In this document: in pieces, positions 1-9,325 of the stretch | Layout of the letters: every line of letters starts with the position of its first letter | Position numbering within the stretch: position 1 is the first letter of the stretch | DNA from: Pelobates cultripes | Taxonomy: Eukaryota; Chordata; Amphibia; Anura; Pelobatidae | Direction of reading: 5' to 3' | NCBI GenBank assembly: GCA_933207985.1 | Contig: OW240921.1 | Span: 102,548,599-102,612,598, forward strand | DNA: 64,000 bases | Notes under the pieces: generated by a model | What the model saw: only the letters and a program-made list of their open reading frames with translations | What the model was told of the DNA's origin: nothing | Database searches by the model: none | Made by a program: the position numbers and the translations under genes

Positions 1-410
1 ATTCTGATTCAAGTGAAACGAAAGAGTAAAATAAAAAGTGTGGCAAACTACATAAACAAAAAATGCAGTTGACTACTTATACCTGGAGTGAATATAAAGT
101 AGATGAAAGCACTGTTGGATTAAAGGGCAGAGTACAGTGGAAAAGTTACAATCCACAGAAGTCCCCCAAATGGGGACTTCGAGTTTACTGCTTATGTGAT
201 AGTAAAATGGGTTACCTAGTATCATTTGTTACATATTTCTGCAAAACTACAGTTTAGTTCATCATGACCTTCCATTTACCAGTAGAATTGTGCTTAATTT
301 GTGCTTTATGCTACTTTCAGTGTCTTAAGGAACAGGCTAACATGTGTTTACATTGCAAAATGGAAAAGGAACTCAATTCACTTAAGACAGGGTGCTTAGC
401 TGAACCAAGG
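1..410. other. AT-rich sequence, no gene seen
   Basis: Only short chance ORFs of 60-64 codons occur, without recognisable domains. Nothing assignable apart from the flank of the hairpin repeat that follows. Confidence 0.6.
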
Positions 411-645
411 GCCAGCACAAGCCCAGAAGATGATAATAAATACTAGTATTAGAAGAAGGGTTCAGGCACTCCAATGTCTTCAGGCACCCTTAATAACACG
501 TGGAAAACTGCAACGTTTTGACTTCTAGGGGAGTGTTTGTCAAGCAGTGCTCCACATGTTCTAATAATGGTGCCTGAAGACATTGGAGTGCCTGAACCCT
601 TTTTCTAATACTGGTATTTATTATCATCTTCTGGGCTTGTGCTGG
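411..645. repeat. Inverted repeat with arms of about 78 bp
   Basis: Arm 1 (411-489) and arm 2 (570-645) are reverse complements with only a few mismatches. They enclose an unrelated spacer of about 80 bp. The transcript of either strand would fold into a long hairpin. The outer arm ends are GCCAGCACAAGCCCAGAAGA and its complement. No target duplication is obvious, so it may be a foldback miniature transposon or a local inverted duplication. Confidence 0.75.
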
Positions 646-1907
646 TCGAAGGTCGAAGAATTGTATCCATGTGCTCAATGGTGTACACTGCGGACACGGA
701 AGAAATTCAAAGCATAGTTGCCAAAGGCAAATTAGAACAATTTCAAAGCCAATAGCTATTTCTGAATACAACAAATACATGGGTGTTCTGGACAGAGCAG
801 ACCACTACTGCAAAAGTTATGTCTTCCTGTGAAAATTAGTGAAATGGTGGAGGAAAATGTTCTTATGGCTGCTTGAACTCGCAATAGTAAACAGCTTTAT
901 GCTATGCGATCTAGACCGAAAGGTCTTGCCTAAAAAAACCTGCGTTACTTCCAGGTACGTGTTTTAAAAAGTTTCATACAATGAAAAAATCTAAAGGCTA
1001 ACATGAAGTGTAAAGTTTTAGAATAGTACATTTTAATTAGTTTGTAGTTATAACAAAAAAAACCTTGTTATATAAAATCTAAAGTATGTGTTTTTTTTCC
1101 TCAAAAAATAATTAAGAAATTTTGAAATACATGAAAATGTTTTGGAACACAAAGGGTTAAAATGCCTAGTAAAACATTGATGCTACAATGATAGCTACTA
1201 GTCCGATGATTCTGTTTTACAGAACTTTAGGACTGTTTTTATTAGAAATTACATTAATGGTCATTCTAACACCATTACAGCTCATTATAGTGTTTATGGT
1301 GTAAAAAGTCCACAGGATATTATTCTCCTGGTTCATGCCAAACTAGTTTTTAGCCATTTCACAAACCAGGTCTCTCTCTCTCTCTCTCTCTCTTTGAGTG
1401 TACAGCCTTACTCCTCTGGTACAATTTGGTTAATACGGAACTGAACTTTCGAATTAGCTAGTCATATATTCTGACAGCAATTATAGGCTAAGAGCACTGG
1501 GGCCAGGTTAGCCCGGGACATTTAGTCTATCACTGCCAGCAATTAGGCAGTAAGTAATAATATATATTGCAATTCTTTTTGATTAGTTTGTGAAAAATAT
1601 ATGTATGTCTAACTGCTTAGAGCAAACTGATGTACAGTTCTGTGATATCAGTTAGCCAATATACAAATAATGTTAATAATGATAATAATGGTAATACTTA
1701 TAGGGTTAGGGATAGTTCGTTTTAGGTTTATCTAGGGTTATTTAGGATTAGAAATTGAAAAAATCTGTGATGTTGGTCAGTATAGTGACGCAGATATGGT
1801 CACTTCACCAAATGCTATCTCTAAGAAGTAAGGAAGGAAGCATGTCATGATTAAGGCATGTCTGTTATTTGACTCTACAAGCCCCTCAAACACCTGGTTT
1901 AAATATA
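646..1907. other. Intergenic AT-rich DNA with one microsatellite
   Basis: No coding feature is recognised. A (TC)n microsatellite lies at 1371-1394, and a TAGGGTTA-like short repetition lies near 1700-1750. Confidence 0.55.
1371..1394. repeat. (TC)n microsatellite
   Basis: About twelve uninterrupted TC dinucleotides. Confidence 0.9.
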
Positions 1908-2360
1908 TGCCGCCCAGGAGTAATGGGAGTTTGAGCGCAGGACTAGTTTCTTTGTATTTGTATTCACTTTTGTATCGCACTGCTTGGTTGCAATGCTGCT
2001 GCCCATCCCATGTGTTCCCTATTAAGGGTTAATAAGCATGTAGGGATGTATATAAAAAATACCCCTTTCTGTCTCATTAGAGATATCTTTGCCAGAAGCT
2101 CAAGGAAGCAAGGCGAATGGTTAGAGTTAGGACCCACCTAAGAGGTCTGCCTTGATGTGGCAGGTGGGCATACCCTCTCATGCCCATTGGAGGTAACTAA
2201 AAACCTCAATTTGTTTAAATATACAAAGGGATTTGGGAAAGAGCACATGTAACATTTTTCTTTGGTTTTTACTATATGTAATTTGGCTGATGTGTACTAT
2301 GGTCGTTGCTGCCGCCCAGGAGTAATGGGAGTCTGAGCTCAGGACTTGTTTTTTTGTATC
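1908..2360. repeat. Direct repeat pair, about 50 bp, spaced 402 bp
   Basis: Positions 1908-1958 and 2310-2360 both read TGCCGCCCAGGAGTAATGGG and continue with a similar T-rich tail. A weaker relative occurs at about 14,575-14,640. A TATAAAAAA motif lies between them near 2050. The pair could be fragments of one interspersed repeat or remnants of terminal repeats; I do not recognise the family. Confidence 0.5.
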
Positions 2361-2401
2361 TTTCTCACATTGTTTACAATTGTTTTAATATTTTATTGAA
2401 A

Positions 2402-2600
2402 CATAATATGTTGTTATAAATACATAAACGGTATCAAAAGAAAGCCCAACCTGTCAATTAAAAAAAAAAATACAATAAATGTGGGGCCTCTTATTGAGAA
2501 AGAAATGTGTGTACACTTAATGTTGAAGAAACATAGATCACAAATATTAGTTTTCGGTGGTTCTGAAGTCGAAAACATACCTTGGTCCTTAAGGGGTTAA
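2402..2600. mobile_element. Right end of a TTAA-flanked DNA element
   Basis: The segment ends in GGTCCTTAAGGGG followed by TTAA (2597-2600). This is the same terminus as the 72-bp elements at 42,781 and 57,002 and the left end at 44,760. TTAA targets and CCC-type termini fit piggyBac-like elements. The left end is not identified, so the start is approximate. Confidence 0.45.
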
Positions 2601-3149
2601 GGGCACCATGGTAGTCAGAGTAAATACATCTTCATTGTCTCTTTTTGTTGTCTAAAGCTGCCTCCTATATCTCTCAATTAGCAGCAAAATTTTAGTCATG
2701 AGGTTTAAATTCATATTGTTTTAAAGTCAGACTGCATACTATACATACCAAACTGATGATATATTATGAAATTTCAATATGTTTGCTATAGCTAGTTTGG
2801 GAACAACAGTTGCTACTGTAAATTAATTTGGCGTCACTCTATCTTGTCAAATTTTCTGGAGTCACTACACGCTATAACAACACGGCTAACAAAACATGAG
2901 AAAGTTTCATCCAAAATGGTCACTAGAAAGCAGCTACGCGTAGAGATTATGCAATTTTTAAATAGCTCATTTAAATGCAATATAATGGTAATTCGTGTAA
3001 ATGTCCTCCTTTTTTTGTCTATACAAGCTGTTTCTGTTGAAAAAACAATAGCTTCTTTGACCAGACATAAACCAATAAATTTTTGCTGCAGCAATATATT
3101 CAATAAAGTTGAGCTAAACCTTTACAGAATTGCTAATTTGATACTCTGA
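2601..3149. other. No feature recognised
   Basis: Overlapping ORFs of about 90-100 codons lie on both strands at 2834-3149. They show no family signature and look like chance ORFs. Confidence 0.5.
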
Positions 3150-3272
3150 AGTGGTTGTGGTGCTTGTAGGTCCATCATGCTGTCCCACTATTCAGTGTCA
3201 AACCATTTTCTAATAAGGGTCAGTTGTGTCCACTACATGAACGAGTGTCCAATCACCCAAGCACTCCAACCT
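3150..3272 (-). pseudogene. N-terminal scrap of a DIRS/Ngaro SGNH-type hydrolase ORF
   Basis: Read on the minus strand, a pyrimidine-rich tract ending in CTCCTGTAG (a good splice-acceptor shape) is followed by a short open segment containing W-V-I-G-H-S-F. This resembles the GHS block at the start of the SGNH/GDSL-like hydrolase carried by vertebrate DIRS/Ngaro elements. A stop follows almost at once and the reading decays. It lies directly downstream, on the same strand, of the tyrosine recombinase scrap at 3326-3526, the order expected in Ngaro-like elements. The assignment rests on a short motif plus its neighbour. Confidence 0.55.
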
Positions 3273-3325
3273 ACAGGAGAAAAACATATTAACAACATGT
3301 ACCGTAACAAACAAACCTGCCCGAA

Positions 3326-3526
3326 CTAAACGAAATGATCAGGTCTCACATAGGTATTAAAACGCACTGATTCCCACCTACCAATCTTTTTAACCAAATC
3401 ATCCTTTAAACGCAGCTGTGTAGCTTCCATCGCAGCCCCAATCCTAAAAGAGTGTGTCCCAAATTGAGATGGAACCAAACCTATTTGTACCAGATCCCCT
3501 CTGCTGAATATTTGGCTAAATGGAAT
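3326..3526 (-). pseudogene. C-terminal domain of a DIRS/Ngaro tyrosine recombinase (degenerate)
   Basis: The minus-strand translation gives 66 codons and then a stop. They contain the recombinase signature G-T-H-S-F-R-I-G-A-A (the catalytic HxxR) and, about 35 residues on, G-R-W-E-S followed by N-T-Y-V-R, where the tyrosine is the expected nucleophile. In DIRS-order retrotransposons this enzyme integrates a circular DNA intermediate, in place of a DDE integrase. Upstream, the frame is broken by a stop just before the I-P-F-S-Q segment, and the reverse transcriptase half is not found. This is a dead 3' fragment. A Crypton-type recombinase is an alternative, but the adjoining hydrolase scrap favours DIRS/Ngaro. 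Confidence 0.75.
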
Positions 3527-3804
3527 TTAACCCAAATTATCCATATTGTATTGATCCAAGCAAGGGATAGGTAATATAGGACGAGGACTTTAATTCCTGC
3601 CTATTGCTGCTAGAGCTAAAAAAAGAGTTTAGCACTGAACAGTAGGATAGTGCCAGGGGATTCCAGATACCAGTACCAGTTCAATTAGATGATTTGGTCA
3701 TGGTGCTAGCGTGACCCTCTAACTTGGAACACTCACTGTAAGCTGAGCAATGAGTAAGAAGATTCGGAAGATTCAGGCATTGAATTTTATCACAAGAACA
3801 CATT

Positions 3805-3898
3805 CAGGGTTATTTTTTTTGAGGGGAGATTTGTTAGGTTTATTCCCGTTTGTATACTTTAGGCTTCACTTTGAATTCCCGACTAATGAATAACCCTG
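3805..3898. mobile_element. Short MITE with CAGGGTTATT termini
   Basis: A 94-bp unit begins CAGGGTTATT and ends AATAACCCTG, giving perfect 10-bp terminal inverted repeats. CAGGG-type ends are typical of hAT elements, but I see no matching 8-bp flanking duplication. A longer relative lies at 18,101. Confidence 0.55.
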
Positions 3899-4615
3899 AT
3901 TGTTTACGTTGTTTTCTGATAATATTCAATAACATGATTTAAACTGCAAAAAAAAAAAAATGTAATAAAGCAAATATTTTTACCTGTCATAACTGTGACA
4001 TTACATAAAAATCATGTATGTAGCAGTAAAATACTGCCCAGGAAAGCATTAGGGAGAAGCTGCTAAGAGATCTAATTAACGAGACCATGCAGAGTGTGAG
4101 AGAAAATCTGTAATTTGTGTGTGCCATGACATATGCATAGTCGCCTTCTCAGCATACGCTTGTAAAACCCATAACCCTCCAATAAGACTCAGGCACCTTG
4201 TGGTAAAAATGATCACAACTTTAATGGCTTAAAAGATAACATCATTATTTTAAGGTCATTGTCAACATACTTGAACATTGCATATCCACCCCCAATTCAT
4301 TTTCACAGCTATACCCCAGACAATGACCTACATAAACAATAATTGATAACCATTATAACATATAATACAATAGTTGATTTTCCAATTTTTACAATGTGGG
4401 CATATGACTTTCCAATTTTTACAATGTGTGGGTGTACCAAGATACCCCACACCACTGACCTGCAAAATAAGCCCCAAACCCAATACTCCCTGACACTTCC
4501 GTCAACAATTCCAGATCAGTGAAGAAACCAATGTTTTCTGAAAAAAAGTTTTCCTGTAGAAAAACTGCTCATAATTAGCCCTCATGAATGCCGAAACCTG
4601 AATAAAATGGTGTGG
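3899..4615. other. Non-coding stretch, possibly the terminal region of a DIRS-type element
   Basis: No ORF of note. It contains a diverged direct duplication at about 4376-4430 (the TTTTCCAATTTTTACAATGTG motif type). It lies between minus-strand recombinase and hydrolase fragments, so part may be DIRS-element terminal sequence; this is inference. Confidence 0.35.
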
Positions 4616-6605
4616 TAATGGAACCCCTCTACAAACCCCTGATAACCCCACAAGTACCAGCTCTCCCCACAAGTCCAAGGCCCCCTCTCTACAAAACCCT
4701 GCTCCCTCACCAGTATCTGACCACTCTCTACAAACCCCTACCCCCTCCACCATCCCCCGCCACAGCTCAGATCTTGACTCCTCAAGCTACCTAAGTGCCC
4801 CCCAACAAAAACAATGCCTTTTGCAAACCATCCTGAAAGCCTAGTAACAAAAAGTCTGTACCGACATCTGAGAGATGAACACCATCATGCCGGTAGTATC
4901 CCGGAAACTTTGCTTCCAAATACCTATGTCTCACCACCAACCTCTGGTCTTCCCTCTACAAACCCCTGGTCACACCATTACAAGTTCCTGCTCCCCCCAT
5001 AAGTCCCTCACCCCCTCTCTACAAACCATTGCTCCCTCCACAAGTACCTGCCCCCTATCTACAAACCCCTGCTCCCCCGACAAGTACCTGCTCCCCCACA
5101 TGTCCCCCTCCTTACAAACCCCTGCTCCCCAACAAACTCCTGCCCCTTCTCTACAAACCCCTGGTCAACCCTCTACCCCCCTGCTCCCCCACAAGTACCT
5201 GCTGCCCCCACAAGTTTCAGGCCCCCTATCTAGAAATCCTTGCTCCCTCACAAGTATCTGCTCACTCTCTACAAACCCCTGCTCCCCCCACAATCCCTAC
5301 CCCCTCGCTACAAACCCCTCATCACCTCTCTACAAATCCCTGCCACGCCAATCCCTAGCCCCTCTCTGTAAACCCCTGCTCCCCCCAAAAGTACCTTCTG
5401 CCCTCACAAGTCCCAGTCCCCTTTTCTAAAAACCACTGCTCTCCCCACAAGTACCTGCCACCCTCTCTACAAACCCCTGCTCCCCCCACAATTCCTGCTT
5501 CCTCTCTACAAACCCCGGTCTCCACTCTAAAAAAGACCATGGTCACCCCATTACAAACTCCTGCTCCCCAAGAAACCCCTGCCTCCCCCACAAGTCTCTG
5601 ACCCCCTCTCTACAATCCACTGCTCCCCCTACAAGTACCTGACCCCTCTCTGCAAACTTCTGCTCCCTCAATAATTACCTGCTACCCCACAAGTCCCTGT
5701 TTTTCTCTCTACAAACCCCTGCTCCCCCCACAATCCCTGCCTCTACTCTTCAACCCCCTGATCATCCCCCTACAAAACCCTGGTAACCCCTTTACAAACC
5801 CCTGCTCCCCCAACAAACCCCTGCTCTCCCCCCACTAGTCCCTGGCCCCCTCTCTACAAACCTCTGCTCTCCCACAATCCCTGCCCCCACTCTACAAACC
5901 CCTGATTATCCCTCTACAAAACCACTCTACAAACCCCTGCTCCCCCCTCCCTCTAGTCCCTGGCTCCAAACCTCTACAAACCTCTGCTCTCCCACAATCC
6001 CCTGTTTCCCCCCACTATTGGCTGCCCCCCTCTCTATAAACCCCTGCTCCCCCCACAAGTGTCTGCCCTCTCTCTGCAAACCTCTGCTTCCTCCACAAGT
6101 ACATGCTCCCCCACAAGCCCCTGCCTTCCTTTATACAAACCTCTGCTTCCCCCACAAGTACCTGCCCCTTCTCTACAAACCCATGCTCCCCCCCCCACAA
6201 TCCCTGCTTCCTCACTACAAACCCCTGGTCTCCCCTCTACAAACCCCTGGTCACCCCATTAAAAACTTCTGCTCCCCAAAAAACCATGCTGCCCCCACAT
6301 GTCACTGACCCCCTTTCTACAAATCCCTGCGCACCCCACAATCACTGCACCCTATCTACAAACCCTGCATCCCCCGACAAGTACCTGCCCCCTCCCTACA
6401 AACCCCTGTTCACCACAAGTACTTTCTCCCTCCCAACAAACCCTTGCACCCCCCACAATCCCTACCCCCTCTCTACAAACCCCTGGTCACCTCTCTACAA
6501 TCCCATGCCCCCCCCAATCCCTACCCCTTCTCTACAAACACCTGCTCCCCCCACAAGTACCTGCTCCACCTACAAGTACCAGACCCCCTCTCTACAAACT
6601 AAAAC
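4616..6605. repeat. C-rich minisatellite block A, period about 38-40 bp
   Basis: Dozens of diverged units follow the pattern CTCTCTACAAACCCCTGCTC then CCCCCACAAGTACCTG. Units vary by substitution, by small indels and by alternating half-units (ACAAGTACCTG versus ACAATCCCTGC). The + strand is strongly C-rich. Proline/leucine-rich ORFs of up to 184 codons arise in several frames because stops are scarce in the unit; they are not genes. The array is interrupted by a hydrolase fragment at 4791-4905. Confidence 0.93.
4791..4905 (-). pseudogene. C-terminal scrap of a DIRS/Ngaro SGNH-type hydrolase
   Basis: The minus-strand reading of about 38 codons contains Y-Y-R-H-D-G-V-H-L-S-D followed by a G-L-Q-K-A-L-like tail and a stop at 4791-4793. 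The D-G-V-H-L-S block matches the Asp/His catalytic pair near the end of SGNH/GDSL-type hydrolases found in DIRS-order elements. It is flanked on both sides by minisatellite units. The array may therefore have grown from 3' sequence of such an element, or the scrap may have been caught between expansions. Confidence 0.65.
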
Positions 6606-7380
6606 TGGTAAAAGTGGGTAAGGGCTGCTCTGAAAGCTAAAATACAGTAGTCTATGACAGTAAAGGCCAGACCAAATGGTCTAAATGAATAGACAACAAC
6701 AAAATAGGCCTATATAACTAATAAAAAGTCTCTCTTAAAACAACAGAAAAAAAGGATAAAAGAGTCCTTCCAAGTGATAAAATGTTCATTAGGATAAAAA
6801 TAAATGAAACGTCTCACTGATATAGCTGGATAGAGTATTTGTATAGTCCTCAGGAGTTGATCCGTCCGGGTTATAAATAATCCGTATATGTGAAGACAAG
6901 AATGGAAACACAACAAACTGCCAATAGTGAAGTATTGTAAATCCAAGGATAAAATGAATAAAAGGAAGATAATATACTCACATTTGGAGGAGCTTAGGCC
7001 AGCTCTAGGATGGAGGGTGTTTAGCGATATAATCCCCGCTAAGGGATATACTGAAGAGGTGCATCAGTCAGTCCAATCTTGGTTATGTCGTACTCCACAA
7101 TATATGAAAAACAGCAATAGTGCTCTCAGTTTGAAAAAAATTATTAAAATAAATTGAAATAAAATATACTCACAAGTGTAGAGCAGAGGATACTGCTCTA
7201 TTAAACAGCACTGGTGGAATGATCCCCACCTAGGATTTCTTTAATCAGGATACAATAAAAATGCCTGGAAAAGTAACAATAAAAAGTGCATATAAAATAC
7301 AATAAAATGAAGATTGGTCCTATAAAAAAGGTAACCAAAAAAAACACTTTTATTGTTAAAATACACAATTTAAAACCATT

Positions 7381-7415
7381 AACACGTTTCACCTTTAAGG
7401 GTTTATCAAAATGGT
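7381..7415 (-). ncRNA. Degenerate hammerhead-ribozyme-like core
   Basis: The minus strand reads TTGATAA, then ACCCTTAAAGGT (a short stem-loop), then GAAACG. This parallels the hammerhead order CUGANGA, stem II, GAAA. Hammerheads are known in Penelope-like elements. Two core positions deviate, so catalytic activity is unlikely. Recorded as a structural remnant. Confidence 0.35.
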
Positions 7416-8282
7416 AGTTTAGCATTGTACCTGGCATGAAACAATATTTATAAGGGTATGTAATAATTGAAATTGGCGCCAAAAAATGGATCAACAAACT
7501 AAAAACACATATTGAAAAACATATTTAAAACATAATTAAAGTAAGTAATATATATACAGATCAATAAAATAGACTAATATGGACTATGTAATATAGTTAT
7601 ATATTAAAAACGAGGCTTGTGTATAAAGATATTATAAAATTGTAATGTCACATGACCGGAGCAAGGATTCATGGGAAATGTAGTTACGTTAAGCAGGGCG
7701 GCGCGCGGTGAGCAGCTCGCTCTACCCAGTGGTACCAAGACACACCCAACGTAACAACACGTGACCGGCATTATTTGGAGCAGAGCTCCATGGGAAAAGT
7801 AGTCATGTCGGTCATTGTGTGCGTAGAAAAAGGGGCGACGAGCGGCTCACTCTTGGTAATACTATTAAGCCGCCCCCACAAGGGGAGGGACTATGTAGGG
7901 ATTACACAGAGGGCCAAACTACCTAATGGTGGTACGGAAATTTGTGCCGTCAGTAAAAAATGAATGAATATAGAAGTAAGGGCTCTGGTTACTGCCCCAT
8001 TAGGATATATAAAAGTGCCTTTATAGAAATAAGATATATAAAAAAGGTATATAATTACACTATAAAAAATATACATAATTATAACAGCTAACTACGATGA
8101 ATATCAATGAATAAAAAAATAAAAAGCTTATACATAAAACATATTGGTGTGAGTATAAAGCATTGAGTGGTGTTTTAAATAGATATCATAAAATACACAT
8201 TTAACAATTAAAATTAAAATTTTAAAACAAAATGAAAGTTCCATAATAAAATTGTGACAAGTAGTATTGATGGTATGCATAA

Positions 8283-8388
8283 TCATAAAAAGTTATACAA
8301 ATCAAAGTCTGCATTGAAACCATGAGGTATGAGGGTCTGTAGCTTGTAGACCCATTCCATTTCAGTTTGTTTCAGTTTCTGTTATCCA
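8283..8388 (-). pseudogene. C-terminal end of a Penelope-like GIY-YIG endonuclease
   Basis: The minus-strand reading contains E-M-E-W-V-Y-K-L-Q-T-L-I-P-H-G-F-N-A-D and stops at 8283-8285. The pattern E-x2-W-x2-L-x-T-x2-P-x-G-x-N is characteristic of the end of the GIY-YIG endonuclease fused to Penelope reverse transcriptases. An in-frame stop lies just upstream and the rest of the ORF is replaced by minisatellite sequence, so only the last 30 or so residues survive. Confidence 0.72.
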
Positions 8389-8403
8389 GCGCAGACTCTT
8401 CCC

Positions 8404-9325
8404 CCCTGTTTTCTCCTCTCTACAAACCCCTGCTCCTCCCACAAGTACCTGCTCCCCCCACACCCAGGTCACCTCTCTACAAACCCCTGCTCCCTCACAA
8501 CTATCTGCCCCCTCTCTACAAACCCTTGCCCCTCCCCCCCAATTCCTACCCCCTCTTTAAAAAACCCTGGTCACCTCTCTACAAACTCCTGCCCCTGGAA
8601 CCTCTACCCCCTCTATACAAACCCCTGCTCCTCCCACAATCCCTGCTTCCTCTATACAAACCCCTGGTCTCCCCTCTACAAACCCCTGGTCACTCCATTA
8701 CAAACTCCTGCTTCCCCAACAAAAACCTGATGCCCACACAAGTCCCTGACCCCCTATCTACAAACCACTGCTGCCTCCACAAGTACCTGACCCCTCTCTA
8801 AAAAACCCTGCTCACCCCACAATCCCAGCCCCTATCTTGAAACCCCTGCTCCCCCGACAAGTACCTGCTCCACCCACAAGTCCCTGACACTCTCTCTACA
8901 AACCTCTGCTCCCCCCACAAGTTCCTGCCTCTTCTCTACAAACCCCTGCTCCCCCCACAATCCCAGCCCCTATCTACAAACCCCTCCTCCCCTGACAAAT
9001 ACCTGCTCCCCCCACAAGGCCCTGACCCCCTCTCTACAATCCCCTGCTCCCACCACAAGTACCTACCCCCTCTCTACAAACCCCTGCTCCCAACACTATC
9101 CCTGCCCTTCTCCACAAACCCCTAGTCACCCATCTACAAACCCTTTGTCCCCCCAAAAGTACCTCTCTACAAATCCCTGCTTCCCCACAAGTATCTGACC
9201 CCCTCTCTACAAACCCCCCACAACCTCTACCTCTCTACAAACCACTGCTCCCCCCAAAAGTACCTGCCACCCTTTTTACAAACCCCTGCCCCCCTCAATA
9301 CCTGCCTCTTCTCTACAAACAATAT
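8404..9325. repeat. C-rich minisatellite block B
   Basis: Same unit family as block A (CTCTCTACAAACCCCTGCTC then CCCCCACAAGTACCTG), again highly diverged between units. The two blocks are separated by the Penelope-like fragment. Confidence 0.93.

Larger units (their letters stand above)
6640..8388 (-). mobile_element. 3' part of a Penelope-like element
   Basis: Assigned because its high-coordinate end encodes the C-terminus of a Penelope GIY-YIG domain (8283-8388, minus strand). Behind it lies AT-rich non-coding DNA with a degenerate hammerhead-like core (7381-7415). It contains diverged internal units beginning TACTCACA near 6976 and 7168, each followed about 60 bp later by an AATSATCCCC-like motif; similar units occur at 61.3-61.6 kb. 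Two CATGGGAAATGTAGT-type units lie at 7670 and 7790. The boundaries, and whether all of this is one element, are uncertain. It separates the two minisatellite blocks. Confidence 0.5.

Noticed and set aside
2834..3149. Overlapping 89- and 101-codon ORFs on opposite strands
   Set aside because: No conserved motif, no splice or promoter context, and composition like the surrounding AT-rich DNA.
4875..6640. Proline/leucine-rich ORFs of 96-184 codons
   Set aside because: All follow the minisatellite unit in multiple overlapping frames, with no unique sequence, so they are repeat artefacts.
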